Source: Streptomyces griseorubiginosus (GTDB taxonomy: Bacteria > Actinomycetota > Actinomycetes > Streptomycetales > Streptomycetaceae). Taken from it: a DNA stretch of 64,000 nt. The notes beneath the pieces are model-generated. The model saw only the letters and a list, made by a program, of their open reading frames with translations. It ran no database searches and was not told the DNA's origin. This document shows positions 1 to 7,821 of this stretch, piece by piece (the first letter of the stretch is position 1; each line of letters opens with the position of its first letter). The stretch is from positions 1 to 64,000 of the forward strand of contig NZ_WVUG01000010.1 of assembly GCF_017614965.1 (NCBI RefSeq), read 5' to 3'. The position numbers were made by a program, and so were the translations under genes.

Positions 1-2
1 CG

Positions 3-386
3 TCCACCCCGCCCGCCGGACGTGCCGCCTGGTGGCAGGAGGGCGCCGACGACGGTCTCTCCCCGTCCACCGACACGGTGCTCGTCGACGGCGTACCCCT
101 GGGCGGCGGCAGCCGCGTCCGGCTTCGCCCGCGGCGCCGGGGCGCCGACGCCCAGGACATGTTCCTGGCCGGGCGGACTGCCGAGGTGGCCGCCGTCTTC
201 CACGACGTGGACGGCAGCGTCCACCTCGCCGTCACCCTCGACGATGATCCCGCGGCCGAACTGCACAGCTGGTACGGCCGCTTCCACTACTTCCGTCCCG
301 ACGAACTCGAACCGCTCGAACCGCTCGAACCATCGCGCCACTCGAGTCCGACCGACTCCGACACCCCCCGCAGCGGAGGCCGTTGA
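3..386 (+). CDS. Hydrogenase-operon conserved hypothetical (5' end missing)
   Basis: The reading frame is open from the window edge to TGA at 384-386, so the start lies outside. About 127 C-terminal residues are visible. They include a basic stretch (GSRVRLRPRRRGADAQD), then a compact region resembling a small beta-rich domain with the motif YGRFHYFRPDE, and a low-complexity tail with three ELEPL-like repeats. The stop lies one base before the hhyS start, so the two genes are almost certainly co-transcribed and translationally coupled. From memory, related short proteins precede group 1h hydrogenase genes in Streptomyces, but no biochemical role is known to me. There are no cysteines in the visible part, so it is not an obvious redox partner. 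Confidence 0.6.
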   Translation, partial: STPPAGRAAWWQEGADDGLSPSTDTVLVDGVPLGGGSRVRLRPRRRGADAQDMFLAGRTAEVAAVFHDVDGSVHLAVTLDDDPAAELHSWYGRFHYFRPDELEPLEPLEPSRHSSPTDSDTPRSGGR

Positions 387-387
387 C

Positions 388-1476
388 ATGACAACCCACA
401 GCAGCACCACCGAGGTCAGCGGCGAACCCGACCGCGCCGAGGACCGGCAGGGCTTCGACGAGATCCACATCCTCTGGATCTCCGAGGGCATGAGCTGCGA
501 CGGCGACACCGTCTCCCTGACGGCCGCCGACCAGCCCTCCATCGAGGACCTCGTGCTCGGCCTGATCCCGGGCCTGCCGAAGGTGAACCTGGTCAACAAG
601 GTGCTCTCACCGAGCCTGGGCGGCGAGGACTTCCTCGCCCCCTACCGGGCGGCCGCACGCGGCGAACTCGCCCCGTTCATCCTCGTCATCGAGGGTTCGA
701 TCCCCAACCAGAACATCATCAAGGGCGACGGCTACTGGACGTCCTTCGGCAACGACCCCGAGACCGGCCAGCCGCAGACCCTGAACCGGTGGATCGACCA
801 ACTCGCCCCCAAAGCCTGGGCGGTGGTGGCCGCCGGCACCTGTGCCACCTTCGGCGGCATCCACGCGATGGCCGGCAACCCGACCGGCTGCATGGGCCTC
901 GCGGACTACCTTGGCTGGGATTTCAGGTCCCAGGGCGGCCTGCCCGTGGTGAACGTGCCCGGCTGCCCGATCCAGCCCGAGAACTTCATGGAGACCCTGA
1001 TCTGGGTCCTCTACCACGCCGCCGGATCCGCCCCGCCGCCCCCGCTGGACCACATGCTGCGTCCGCAGTGGCTGTTCGGGAAGACGGTCCACGAGGGCTG
1101 TGACCGCGGCTCGTACTACGAGCAGGGCACCTTCGCCAAGGACTACAACTCACCCAAGTGCCTGGTGAAGACGGGCTGTTGGGGGCCGGTGGTCAACTGC
1201 AACGTCCCCAAGCGCGGCTGGATGGCCGGCATCGGCGGCTGTCCGAACGTCGGCGGCATCTGCATCGGCTGCACGATGCCCGGCTTCCCCGACGCGTTCA
1301 TGCCGTTCATGGACGAGCCGCCCGGCGGAACCCTGTCCTCCATGATCGTCAAGCCGTACGGCGCCGTCATCCGCCGGCTGCGCGGCTTCACCAACGAGCT
1401 GGTGAACCACGAACCCAGATGGCGCCACAACAAGCGGAAGCTGACCAGCGGTTACGACCCCTACTGGCGGCCCTGA
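388..1476 (+). CDS. hhyS: [NiFe]-hydrogenase small subunit, group 1h (high-affinity)
   Basis: This is the 362-residue electron-transfer subunit carrying the iron-sulfur chain from the Ni-Fe site. The start is ATG 388 with GGAGG at 375-379; the open frame continues further upstream but has no family similarity there. The N-terminal motif normally CxxC is C37-D-G-D40. In the actinobacterial-type Ralstonia enzyme the proximal [4Fe4S] cluster is held by three Cys and one Asp, and this sequence fits that. Further ligands are probably C152 (GTC), C193 (PGC), H235, C238, C258, C264 and the cysteines of 271-295 (GGCPNVGG, CIGC). No Tat signal peptide is visible, as expected for this group. The membrane anchor and electron acceptor are not encoded nearby. 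Confidence 0.95.
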   Translation: MTTHSSTTEVSGEPDRAEDRQGFDEIHILWISEGMSCDGDTVSLTAADQPSIEDLVLGLIPGLPKVNLVNKVLSPSLGGEDFLAPYRAAARGELAPFILVIEGSIPNQNIIKGDGYWTSFGNDPETGQPQTLNRWIDQLAPKAWAVVAAGTCATFGGIHAMAGNPTGCMGLADYLGWDFRSQGGLPVVNVPGCPIQPENFMETLIWVLYHAAGSAPPPPLDHMLRPQWLFGKTVHEGCDRGSYYEQGTFAKDYNSPKCLVKTGCWGPVVNCNVPKRGWMAGIGGCPNVGGICIGCTMPGFPDAFMPFMDEPPGGTLSSMIVKPYGAVIRRLRGFTNELVNHEPRWRHNKRKLTSGYDPYWRP

Positions 1477-1540
1477 CACCGCGCGAGACCCACCCCACCA
1501 CGGACCGACGCAGCACCGACAGCAAGGGGCAGTAACAGCG

Positions 1541-3334
1541 ATGACCACAACCGAGTCCCGGCCCACGGGACGCAAGCCGGCGCAGCTCGTGGACATGTCC
1601 TGGGACCCGATCACCCGCATCATCGGCAACCTGGGCATCTACACGAAGATCGACTTCGCCAACCGGGAAGTCGTGGAGTGCCACAGCACCTCGTCGCTGT
1701 TCCGCGGCTACTCGGTGTTCATGAAGGGCAAGGACCCGCGCGACGCGGGCTTCATCACCTCGCGCATCTGCGGTATCTGCGGCGACAACCACACCACCTG
1801 CTCCGACTACGCCCAGCAGATGGCCTACGGGGTCAAGCCGCCGAGGCTCGCCGAGCACATCGTCAACCTCGGCGAGGCGGCCGAGTACATGTTCGACCAC
1901 ACGATCTTCCAGGACAACCTGGTGTTCGTGGACTTCTGCGAGGCCATGGTCAAGGCCACCAACCCCGGAGTGCTGGCCCGCGCCGAGCGCACCGACGCGC
2001 CCCGCGGCGACATCCACGGCTACCGGACCATCGCCGACATCATGAAGGCCTTCAACCCCTTCGAGGGCGAGGTCTACAAGGAGGCCCTGAAGGTCAGCCG
2101 GGTCACCCGCGAGATGTTCTGCCTGATGGAGGGTCGGCACGTCCACCCGTCCACGCTGTACCCCGGCGGCGTCGGCACCCTGCCGCAGCCGACCGTCTTC
2201 ACCGACTACCTCAGCCGCCTGATGCGGGTCATCGACTTCGTCAAGAAGGCCGTCGCCATGAACGACGACGTCTTCGACTTCTTCTACGAGGCGCTGCCCG
2301 GCTACGAGCAGGTCGGCAACCGCCGTATCCTGCTGGGCTGTTGGGGAGCCTTCCAGGACCCCGACGTCGTCGACTACCGCTACGAGAACATGAACGCCTG
2401 GGGCAAGGCGATGTACGTGACCCCCGGCATCGTCGTCGACGGGCAGCTGGTCACCAACAACCTCGTCGACATCAACCTCGGACTGCGCATCATGCTGGGC
2501 AGCTCCTACTACGAGGACTGGGTCAACGAGAAGCCCTTCGTGACCCACGACCCGCTCGGCAATCCCGTCGACATGCGCCACCCCTGGAACCAGACCACCG
2601 TGCCGGTGCCGCAGAAGCGCGACTTCGCCGACAAGTACAGCTGGGTGATGAGCCCCCGCTGGTACGACCGCCGCACCGGCGACCACCTCGCCCTGGACAC
2701 CGGCGGCGGCCCGCTCGCGCGGCTCTGGTCGACCGCGCTCAGCGGCCTCGTCGACACCCCGTACGTCAAGGCCACCGGCAACAGCGTGCGCATCTCGCTG
2801 CCCAAGGGCGAGTCGCTGCCGGAGACGACGCTGGAGTGGCGCATCCCGAAGTGGAGCAACACCATCGAACGGGACCGCGCCCGGCCGTACTTCGTCGCCT
2901 ACGCGGCCGCCATGGCCCTGCAGTTCCTGGAAGAGGCCATGGGTCTGGTGCGCGCGGGCGACACCAAGGTGTTCGAAAACTTCGAGGTGCCCGACGAGGC
3001 CATCGGCTGCGGCTTCCACGAGGCGGTGCGCGGTGTCCTCTCCCACCACCTGGTGATCAAGGACAAGAAGATCGCCAACTACCACCCCTACCCGCCCACT
3101 CCCTGGAACGCCAGCCCCCGCGACAAGTTCGGCACTCCCGGCCCGTACGAGGACGCCGTCCAGGGCCAGCCCATCTTCGAGGAGAACGGGCCCGACGACT
3201 TCAAGGGCGTCGACATCATGCGCACTGTGCGCAGCTTCGACCCCTGTCTGCCGTGCGGGGTGCACATGTACGTCGGCAAGGGCAAGACGCTGACCACCCT
3301 GCACTCGCCGACCTATGGCGCGAACCATGGCTGA
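1541..3334 (+). CDS. hhyL: [NiFe]-hydrogenase large subunit, group 1h
   Basis: This 597-residue catalytic subunit oxidises H2 at a Ni-Fe(CN)2CO site. The N-terminal motif RICGICG (C77, C80, followed by H84) and the C-terminal motif DPCLPCGVH (C569, C572, H575) supply the four nickel and iron thiolates. Twenty-two residues follow H575, the expected cleavable tail for a maturation protease, and such a protease is encoded at 10953-11549. The gene lies 64 bases after hhyS in the same operon and overlaps the next reading frame. Length and motifs are complete, so the enzyme should be functional. It is expected to work at atmospheric H2 and tolerate O2, as described for Streptomyces and Ralstonia relatives. 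Confidence 0.96.
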   Translation: MTTTESRPTGRKPAQLVDMSWDPITRIIGNLGIYTKIDFANREVVECHSTSSLFRGYSVFMKGKDPRDAGFITSRICGICGDNHTTCSDYAQQMAYGVKPPRLAEHIVNLGEAAEYMFDHTIFQDNLVFVDFCEAMVKATNPGVLARAERTDAPRGDIHGYRTIADIMKAFNPFEGEVYKEALKVSRVTREMFCLMEGRHVHPSTLYPGGVGTLPQPTVFTDYLSRLMRVIDFVKKAVAMNDDVFDFFYEALPGYEQVGNRRILLGCWGAFQDPDVVDYRYENMNAWGKAMYVTPGIVVDGQLVTNNLVDINLGLRIMLGSSYYEDWVNEKPFVTHDPLGNPVDMRHPWNQTTVPVPQKRDFADKYSWVMSPRWYDRRTGDHLALDTGGGPLARLWSTALSGLVDTPYVKATGNSVRISLPKGESLPETTLEWRIPKWSNTIERDRARPYFVAYAAAMALQFLEEAMGLVRAGDTKVFENFEVPDEAIGCGFHEAVRGVLSHHLVIKDKKIANYHPYPPTPWNASPRDKFGTPGPYEDAVQGQPIFEENGPDDFKGVDIMRTVRSFDPCLPCGVHMYVGKGKTLTTLHSPTYGANHG

Positions 3335-3878
3335 GGCCGGTGCCGTGGAACGGCTCGCCGACCCGGCGGTGGAGTCGCGGCTCGCCCGCCTCGACCAGCT
3401 GCTGGAAGGGCTCGAATCCGCCCCCGGCCCGGGCACCCGCTCTGCGATCGAGGCGGTACGGCTGCTCACCGAGGTCTACGGCGAGGCGCTGGCCCGGGTC
3501 ATGGACCACGCGGACGCGCAGCTGTCCGAACGCCTGGCCGACGACGAGTTGCTGGGCCACCTGCTGGTGCTGCACGGGATCCACCCGGAGCCCGTCGAGC
3601 GCCGGGCGGCCCGCGCGGTCGAGCGGCTGCGGCCCGCCGTCCAGGAACGCGGCGGCGACGTGGAGTGGGCCGGCGTGGACGGGGAGGTGGGCCGCGTGCG
3701 GCTGACGACCGGCGGCTGCGGCTCGGGCTGCGGCGGCGGCACGAGCGACGTGACCGCCGCGGTCCAGGAGGCGGTGCTCGCCGTGGCTCCGGAGCTGACG
3801 GCGGTGGAACCGGCGCCGGCCACGGCGCCCGCCGCCTTCGTACCGCTGACCACGCTCACCCACCGGGGCTCACCGTGA
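3327..3878 (+). CDS. NifU C-terminal-like protein of the hydrogenase operon
   Basis: The product is a 183-residue protein: a helical N-terminal half of about 105 residues, then a NifU C-terminal-like domain (DVEWAGVDGEVGRVRLTTGGCGSGCGG). NifU-C domains are iron-sulfur scaffolds using a CxxC pair. Here the pair is CGSGC (C131, C135), one residue wider. The start could be ATG 3327, which overlaps the hhyL stop by 8 bases, or ATG 3315; neither has a clear ribosome site, so coupling to hhyL is likely. The position directly after hhyL suggests a role in cluster assembly on HhyS or electron delivery. Both roles are inferred, not shown by sequence. Confidence 0.7.
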   Translation: MAEAGAVERLADPAVESRLARLDQLLEGLESAPGPGTRSAIEAVRLLTEVYGEALARVMDHADAQLSERLADDELLGHLLVLHGIHPEPVERRAARAVERLRPAVQERGGDVEWAGVDGEVGRVRLTTGGCGSGCGGGTSDVTAAVQEAVLAVAPELTAVEPAPATAPAAFVPLTTLTHRGSP

Positions 3879-4471
3879 CCACGGACGGCGCCCTGGCCCG
3901 CCTCATCCGCTCCGCCGCCGACCGCACGGCGCAGCCCGAGGCGGAGCGGTGCGACCTGTGCGCCGCGCCGGTCGCCGACGAGCACCCGCACCTCTACGAC
4001 ACCGCGGACGACCAGGTGTGCTGCGCCTGCGGCCCCTGCTCGGTGCTGTTCGCCGACGGTGGCGGCGGGGACGGACGCTACCGGCTCGTCCCCCGCAGGC
4101 GGATCCGCCTGCCCCGGGTGGACACTGATGTCCTGGGCGTGCCGGTCGGCCTGGTCTTCTTCGTGCCCCGTTCCGACGGCACGGTCACCGCCGAGGGCCC
4201 GAGCCCGGCCGGAGCCATGCGGTGGGAGGTCGACGCCGAGGCCTGGCAGCGGCTGGCCGCGGAGTGTCCGCGGCTCGCGTCCATGGAACCCGACGTGGAG
4301 GCACTGCTCGTGAACACCGTCCATGGCAACGACCACCACTGGATCGTCCCCGTCGACGACTGCTACCGGATGGTCGCCGTCGTACGCCGCGAATGGCGGG
4401 GCCTGTCCGGCGGCGGCCGGATCTGGCCCGCCGTCGACCGGTTCTTCGAGGACCTCACCGAGCGGCCATGA
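3875..4471 (+). CDS. DUF5947-type hydrogenase operon protein
   Basis: This 198-residue protein starts at GTG 3875, overlapping the preceding stop as GTGA. The N-terminal part has a cysteine-rich module: C26-DL-C29, then C49, C50, C52 and C55 (VCCACGPC). The spacing suits a zinc ribbon or a small metal cluster. The rest is a mixed alpha/beta region with a conserved-looking YRLVPRRRIRL strand and a WRGLSGG motif near the end. I recall this family (DUF5947) as restricted to operons of group 1h hydrogenases, but no function is established. Tight coupling to the NifU-like gene suggests the two work together. Confidence 0.72.
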   Translation: MTTDGALARLIRSAADRTAQPEAERCDLCAAPVADEHPHLYDTADDQVCCACGPCSVLFADGGGGDGRYRLVPRRRIRLPRVDTDVLGVPVGLVFFVPRSDGTVTAEGPSPAGAMRWEVDAEAWQRLAAECPRLASMEPDVEALLVNTVHGNDHHWIVPVDDCYRMVAVVRREWRGLSGGGRIWPAVDRFFEDLTERP

Positions 4472-4512
4472 GCCCGCGCTCCGCTGTGCGGAGGCGAGGA
4501 AGGAGAGCACCC

Positions 4513-4719
4513 ATGGGCAGCATCAGAGTCGGCCGAGCCCAGGCCAAGCCCGACTCGACCGGGCACGTGCCCGGCATGCACCAGGGCAACATCGGCCCGT
4601 ACGACGACCAGACCGGGCATCACGAGGACGGCACCGCCGACGCGCGCCGCTCCACCGGGATCCATTGGAAACGGCACGACGCCCTGCTGGACGTCATGCC
4701 GAACATCCCGCCGGGATGA
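4513..4719 (+). CDS. Small hydrogenase-operon protein, 68 aa
   Basis: A strong ribosome site (AGGAAGGAGAG, 4498-4506) precedes ATG 4513, which supports a real gene despite its length. The protein is hydrophilic and histidine-rich, without cysteines or membrane segments. Motifs are AQAKPDSTGHVPG, HQGNIGPY and a C-terminal RRSTGIHW...MPNIPPG. Similar peptides sit at this place in other Streptomyces hydrogenase clusters as far as I remember. Its function is unknown. The Asn/Gly/His-rich composition, the lack of a fold signature and the constant gene position suggest a structural or assembly partner of the hydrogenase rather than an enzyme. Confidence 0.7.
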   Translation: MGSIRVGRAQAKPDSTGHVPGMHQGNIGPYDDQTGHHEDGTADARRSTGIHWKRHDALLDVMPNIPPG

Positions 4720-4738
4720 GGAACAGCAGGGAGCCGGA

Positions 4739-4924
4739 ATGAAGGTGCAACGAAGTGGGAGCGCACAGGACGGGACGTCGGGGCGGCGGTTGCTGATGGC
4801 CGAGGCCGCCCTGGCCGGGGCCGTGGCCCTGGCGCTGTTCGTCCGGGAGTTCCCGAGCCTGCGGCGCGAGATGCGGATCTACCGGATGGCCGGCGGCCTG
4901 CGCGCGGGTCACCGGTATCCGTGA
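4739..4924 (+). CDS. Small single-pass membrane-like protein, 61 aa (DUF6893-like)
   Basis: ATG 4739 follows GGGAG at 4730-4734. The protein has a basic N-terminus, one hydrophobic helix (about residues 19-36, LLMAEAALAGAVALALFV) and a charged amphipathic tail (REFPSLRREMRIYRMAGG). This layout suggests an inner-membrane peptide with a cytosolic C-terminus. It lies 7 bases before hypA in the hydrogenase operon. HhyS and HhyL have no membrane segment of their own, so this peptide is a candidate for tethering the enzyme at the membrane. That is inference. The DUF6893 assignment is from memory and is weak. Confidence 0.55.
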   Translation: MKVQRSGSAQDGTSGRRLLMAEAALAGAVALALFVREFPSLRREMRIYRMAGGLRAGHRYP

Positions 4925-4931
4925 GCCGGCC

Positions 4932-5279
4932 GTGCACGAACTGTCGATCGCGACCGCGATCATCGAGCGGGCCGACGAACTGGCCCGGGCGGACGGGACG
5001 GACGCCGTCGCGGCGGTGACCGTGCGGGTCGGCGAGCTGTCGGGAGTCGTCCCCGACGCGCTCGACTTCGCCTTCGAGGTGGCCCGCGACGGCACTTCGC
5101 TCGCCGCGGCCCGGCTCGTGGTCGAGCAGGTCCCCGCGCAGGCCTACTGCGGCCCGTGCGCCGAGGAGTTCCCGGTGGGCATGCCCCCGTTCTTCTGGTG
5201 CCCGCGCTGCGACCGCCCCTCCACCGAGCTGCGCAGCGGCCGGGAACTGGAGATCACCGGGATCGAGGCCCGGCGCTGA
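4932..5279 (+). CDS. hypA: Hydrogenase nickel metallochaperone HypA
   Basis: The product is 115 residues, the normal family length, with a GTG start. It begins MHELSIA; the N-terminal Met-His pair forms the nickel site in HypA. The zinc domain has two CxxC pairs (C72-GP-C75 in YCGPCAEE, and CPRC near residue 94). HypA accepts nickel and passes it, with HypB, to the large-subunit precursor. It is the last gene of the plus-strand operon and ends 5 bases before a strong hairpin terminator. It is separated from the other hyp genes, which lie on the opposite strand. Confidence 0.95.
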   Translation: MHELSIATAIIERADELARADGTDAVAAVTVRVGELSGVVPDALDFAFEVARDGTSLAAARLVVEQVPAQAYCGPCAEEFPVGMPPFFWCPRCDRPSTELRSGRELEITGIEARR

Positions 5280-5284
5280 CAGGA

Positions 5285-5325
5285 GCGGGGCCCCGCCGAC
5301 ACTCTTGAGGTCGGTGGGGCCCCGC
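5285..5325. terminator. Bidirectional terminator between hypA and hypE
   Basis: Bases 5285-5300 (GCGGGGCCCCGCCGAC) pair with 5310-5325 through 16 positions, one of them G-U, around a 9-base loop. It sits between the convergent stops of hypA (5279) and hypE (5338) and can serve both operons. No long T run follows, which is usual for high-GC actinomycetes. Confidence 0.85.
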
Positions 5326-5337
5326 CCGCGTCCAAGG

Positions 5338-6405
5338 TCAGCAGATGCGCGGCAACTGCTCACCGAGCGGCAGGTCCACCACACGGGTGCCGCCGAGTCC
5401 CGTCGCGACCACGACCATGCCGGGGTGGTCGGCGACGCACTCACCGATCAGCGCGGCCCCGGCGCCCTGCGGGTGGGCGCGCATCGCCGCGAGGACGGCC
5501 TCCGCCTCCGTCGGCGGCACGAAGGCGACCAGCCGGCCCTCGTTGGCGACGTAGAGCGGATCGAGCCCCAGGAAACCGCAGGCGTTCGCGACCGCGTCCG
5601 GCACCGGAATGGCCCGCTCCGTGAGCCGGACACCGGTTCCGGAGGCGCGGGCGATCTCGTTGAGGGACGCGGCCAGACCTCCGCGGGTCGGGTCGCGCAG
5701 GACGTGGATGTCCGGGGTGACCGCAAGCATGGACGCGACCAGGTCCGCCAGCGGCGCGGTGTCGCTGGCCAGCTCGACCCCGAACTCCAGCCCTTCGCGG
5801 ACGCTCATGATCGCCACCCCGTGCAGCCCGATCGGCCCGCTGACGATGACGGCGTCACCGGGCCGCGCCCGCTGGGGCCGGATGTCCACCCCGTCCGGGA
5901 CGAGCCCGACCCCGGCGGTGGTGACGTACACGCCGTCGCCGTGCCCGGACTCCACCACCTTGGTGTCGCCCGTGGCGATGGTGACCCCGGCGGTCTCGGC
6001 CGCGGCACCCATGGCGCGCGCGATCCGTTCGACGACGGTCAGCTCCACGCCCTCTTCCAGGACGAAGGCGGCCGACAGGTAGGCGGGCCTGGCCCCGCTC
6101 ATCGCCAGGTCGTTGACGGTGCCGTTGACCGCCAGGTCACCGAGACAGCCGCCGGGGAAGAACAGCGGCCTGACCACGTAGGAGTCGGTGGAGAACGCCA
6201 GCCTGGCGCCGCCCAGTTCGAGGACGGCGGAGTCGGCGAGGCCGGCCAGGGTGGCGTTGCCGTACGCGGGGACGAAGACCTGCTCCATCAGCTCCGCCGA
6301 CAGCGCTCCGCCCCCGCCGTGCCCCATGACCACGACGGGCTGGTCGCGCAGGGGGGCCGGGCAGGTCCAGTTCGCGGGATCGACGGTTTCGACGAGATCA
6401 GCCAA
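5338..6405 (-). CDS. hypE: Hydrogenase maturation factor HypE
   Basis: HypE is the 355-residue ATP-dependent dehydratase that converts a C-terminal thiocarboxamide into thiocyanate, the source of the iron cyanides. The protein ends LPRIC: the terminal cysteine (C355) is the residue carbamoylated by HypF. The N-terminal [10 protein letters not shown] and the ATP-binding GDTKVVE and DPTRGG motifs match the AIR-synthetase-like fold. The only start upstream of the conserved core is TTG 6405, because an in-frame stop lies at 6412-6414. AAGGAG lies 10 bases before the TTG, inside the hypD coding end, and the genes overlap by 8 bases. It is the last gene of the minus-strand maturation operon. Confidence 0.95.
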   Translation of the reverse strand: MADLVETVDPANWTCPAPLRDQPVVVMGHGGGGALSAELMEQVFVPAYGNATLAGLADSAVLELGGARLAFSTDSYVVRPLFFPGGCLGDLAVNGTVNDLAMSGARPAYLSAAFVLEEGVELTVVERIARAMGAAAETAGVTIATGDTKVVESGHGDGVYVTTAGVGLVPDGVDIRPQRARPGDAVIVSGPIGLHGVAIMSVREGLEFGVELASDTAPLADLVASMLAVTPDIHVLRDPTRGGLAASLNEIARASGTGVRLTERAIPVPDAVANACGFLGLDPLYVANEGRLVAFVPPTEAEAVLAAMRAHPQGAGAALIGECVADHPGMVVVATGLGGTRVVDLPLGEQLPRIC

Positions 6406-7540
6406 CGGGGTTCATCTCCTTGCCCGCCGCCCCGGCCGCCTGCGGCGTCGCGGCGTTCATCCGGCGGTACAGGTAGTACGCGGCACAGGCGCCCTCGCTG
6501 GAGACCATGGTGGCGCCGAGCGGGGTGCGCGGGGTGCAGGTGGTGCCGAAGGCCGCGCACTCGGTGGGCTTGATCAGCCCCTGGAGCACCTCGCCCGCGC
6601 GGCACTCGGCGGGCTCCTCGGTGCGGATGTCGGTGACCTGGAAGCGGTGCTCGGCGTCGTACGCGCGAAACGCCTCGGTCAGCCGCCAGCCGCTGTCCGG
6701 GATGGGCCCGATGCCGCGCCAGTTCCGGTCGGTGACCTCGAACACCTCCTCGATCATGCGTACGGCGGCCGGGTTGCCCTCCTCGCGCACGGCACGGGGG
6801 TAGGCGTTCTCCACCCGGTGCTCCCCGCGCTCGAGCTGACGCACCGCGCGGCGGATGCCCTCGAGGATGTCGAGCGGCTCGAAGCCGGTCACCACGAGCG
6901 GTACGCCGAACCGCTCGGCCAGCCGCGGGTACTCGGCCGTGCCCATCACGCTGCACACGTGGCCGGCGGCGAGGAAGCCCTGCACCCGGCAGGACGGCGA
7001 CGTCATGATGGCCTCGACGGCCGGGGGCACGCGGACGTGCGACACCAGGAGGCTGAAGTTGGTCAGGCCGAGGCGGCGCGCCTGGTGCACGGCCATCGCG
7101 TTGGCGGGCGCCGTGGTCTCGAAGCCGATGGCGAAGAACACCACTTCCCGGTCCGGGTTGCGACGGGCGAGCTCCAGGGCGTCGAGCGGTGAGTAGACCA
7201 CCCGTACGTCGCCGCCCTCGCCCTTGACGCGGAACAGGTCCCGGCCGGTGCCCGGCACCCGGAGCATGTCGCCGAAGGAGCAGAAGACCACCTCGGGACG
7301 TGAGGCGATCTCCAGCGCCTGGTCGATGACGTCCAGCGGGGTGACGCACACCGGACAGCCGGGGCCGTGGATCAACTCCACCTGTTCGGGCAGGAGTTGG
7401 TCGATGCCGTGCCGGATGATGGAGTGGGTCTGGCCGCCGCACACCTCCATCAGGGCCCAGGGCCGGGTGACGGTGGCGCGGATGTCGTCCAGCAGCCGCC
7501 GGGCGAGGTCCGGGTCGTTGAACTCGTCGATGTACTTCAC
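6398..7540 (-). CDS. hypD: Hydrogenase maturation factor HypD
   Basis: This 380-residue iron-sulfur protein, with HypC, forms the scaffold on which the Fe(CN)2CO unit is built. Diagnostic motifs are [10 protein letters not shown] (C34), HGPGCPVCV (C62, C65) and the C-terminal [4Fe4S] region with cysteines in [21 protein letters not shown] and EGACAAYY. The start is GTG 7540, overlapping the hypC stop as GTGA. The end overlaps hypE. All expected cysteines are present, so the protein should be active. Confidence 0.96.
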   Translation of the reverse strand: MKYIDEFNDPDLARRLLDDIRATVTRPWALMEVCGGQTHSIIRHGIDQLLPEQVELIHGPGCPVCVTPLDVIDQALEIASRPEVVFCSFGDMLRVPGTGRDLFRVKGEGGDVRVVYSPLDALELARRNPDREVVFFAIGFETTAPANAMAVHQARRLGLTNFSLLVSHVRVPPAVEAIMTSPSCRVQGFLAAGHVCSVMGTAEYPRLAERFGVPLVVTGFEPLDILEGIRRAVRQLERGEHRVENAYPRAVREEGNPAAVRMIEEVFEVTDRNWRGIGPIPDSGWRLTEAFRAYDAEHRFQVTDIRTEEPAECRAGEVLQGLIKPTECAAFGTTCTPRTPLGATMVSSEGACAAYYLYRRMNAATPQAAGAAGKEMNPVG

Positions 7541-7818
7541 GCGGTTCCCGCCTCCTTCGCCGCCTGCTCCCAGGCGTCACCGAACTCCTCCTCCAGCAGC
7601 CCCAGTTCCTCGAAGAGCTGCAGGGAGGCCAGGGCCGATTCCTCGTCCAGTCGCTGGAGGGCGAACCCGACGTGGACGATGACGTACTCACCCACCCGCA
7701 CGTCCGGCACGTACTCCAGACACGCCTGCTTCTGCACACCGCCGAAGTCGATCAGCCCGGTGAGCGGGTCGGCACCGTCGTCGATCGAGACGACCTTGCC
7801 GGGCACTGCCAAACACAT
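7537..7818 (-). CDS. hypC: Hydrogenase assembly chaperone HypC
   Basis: This 93-residue HypC/HupF protein starts with the hallmark [10 protein letters not shown]2 becomes N-terminal after Met removal and binds the iron unit. HypC shuttles the Fe(CN)2CO group with HypD and docks on the large-subunit precursor until nickel insertion. The C-terminal 25 residues are acidic and helical, a little longer than in the shortest family members. It starts 4 bases after the end of hypF and overlaps hypD. Confidence 0.95.
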   Translation of the reverse strand: MCLAVPGKVVSIDDGADPLTGLIDFGGVQKQACLEYVPDVRVGEYVIVHVGFALQRLDEESALASLQLFEELGLLEEEFGDAWEQAAKEAGTA

Positions 7819-7821
7819 GGG

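Noticed and set aside
1388-3469. A 693-residue open frame antisense to hhyL
   Set aside because: It is full of His/Arg/Val low-complexity sequence and lies opposite a complete hydrogenase subunit. Long antisense frames are normal at this GC content.
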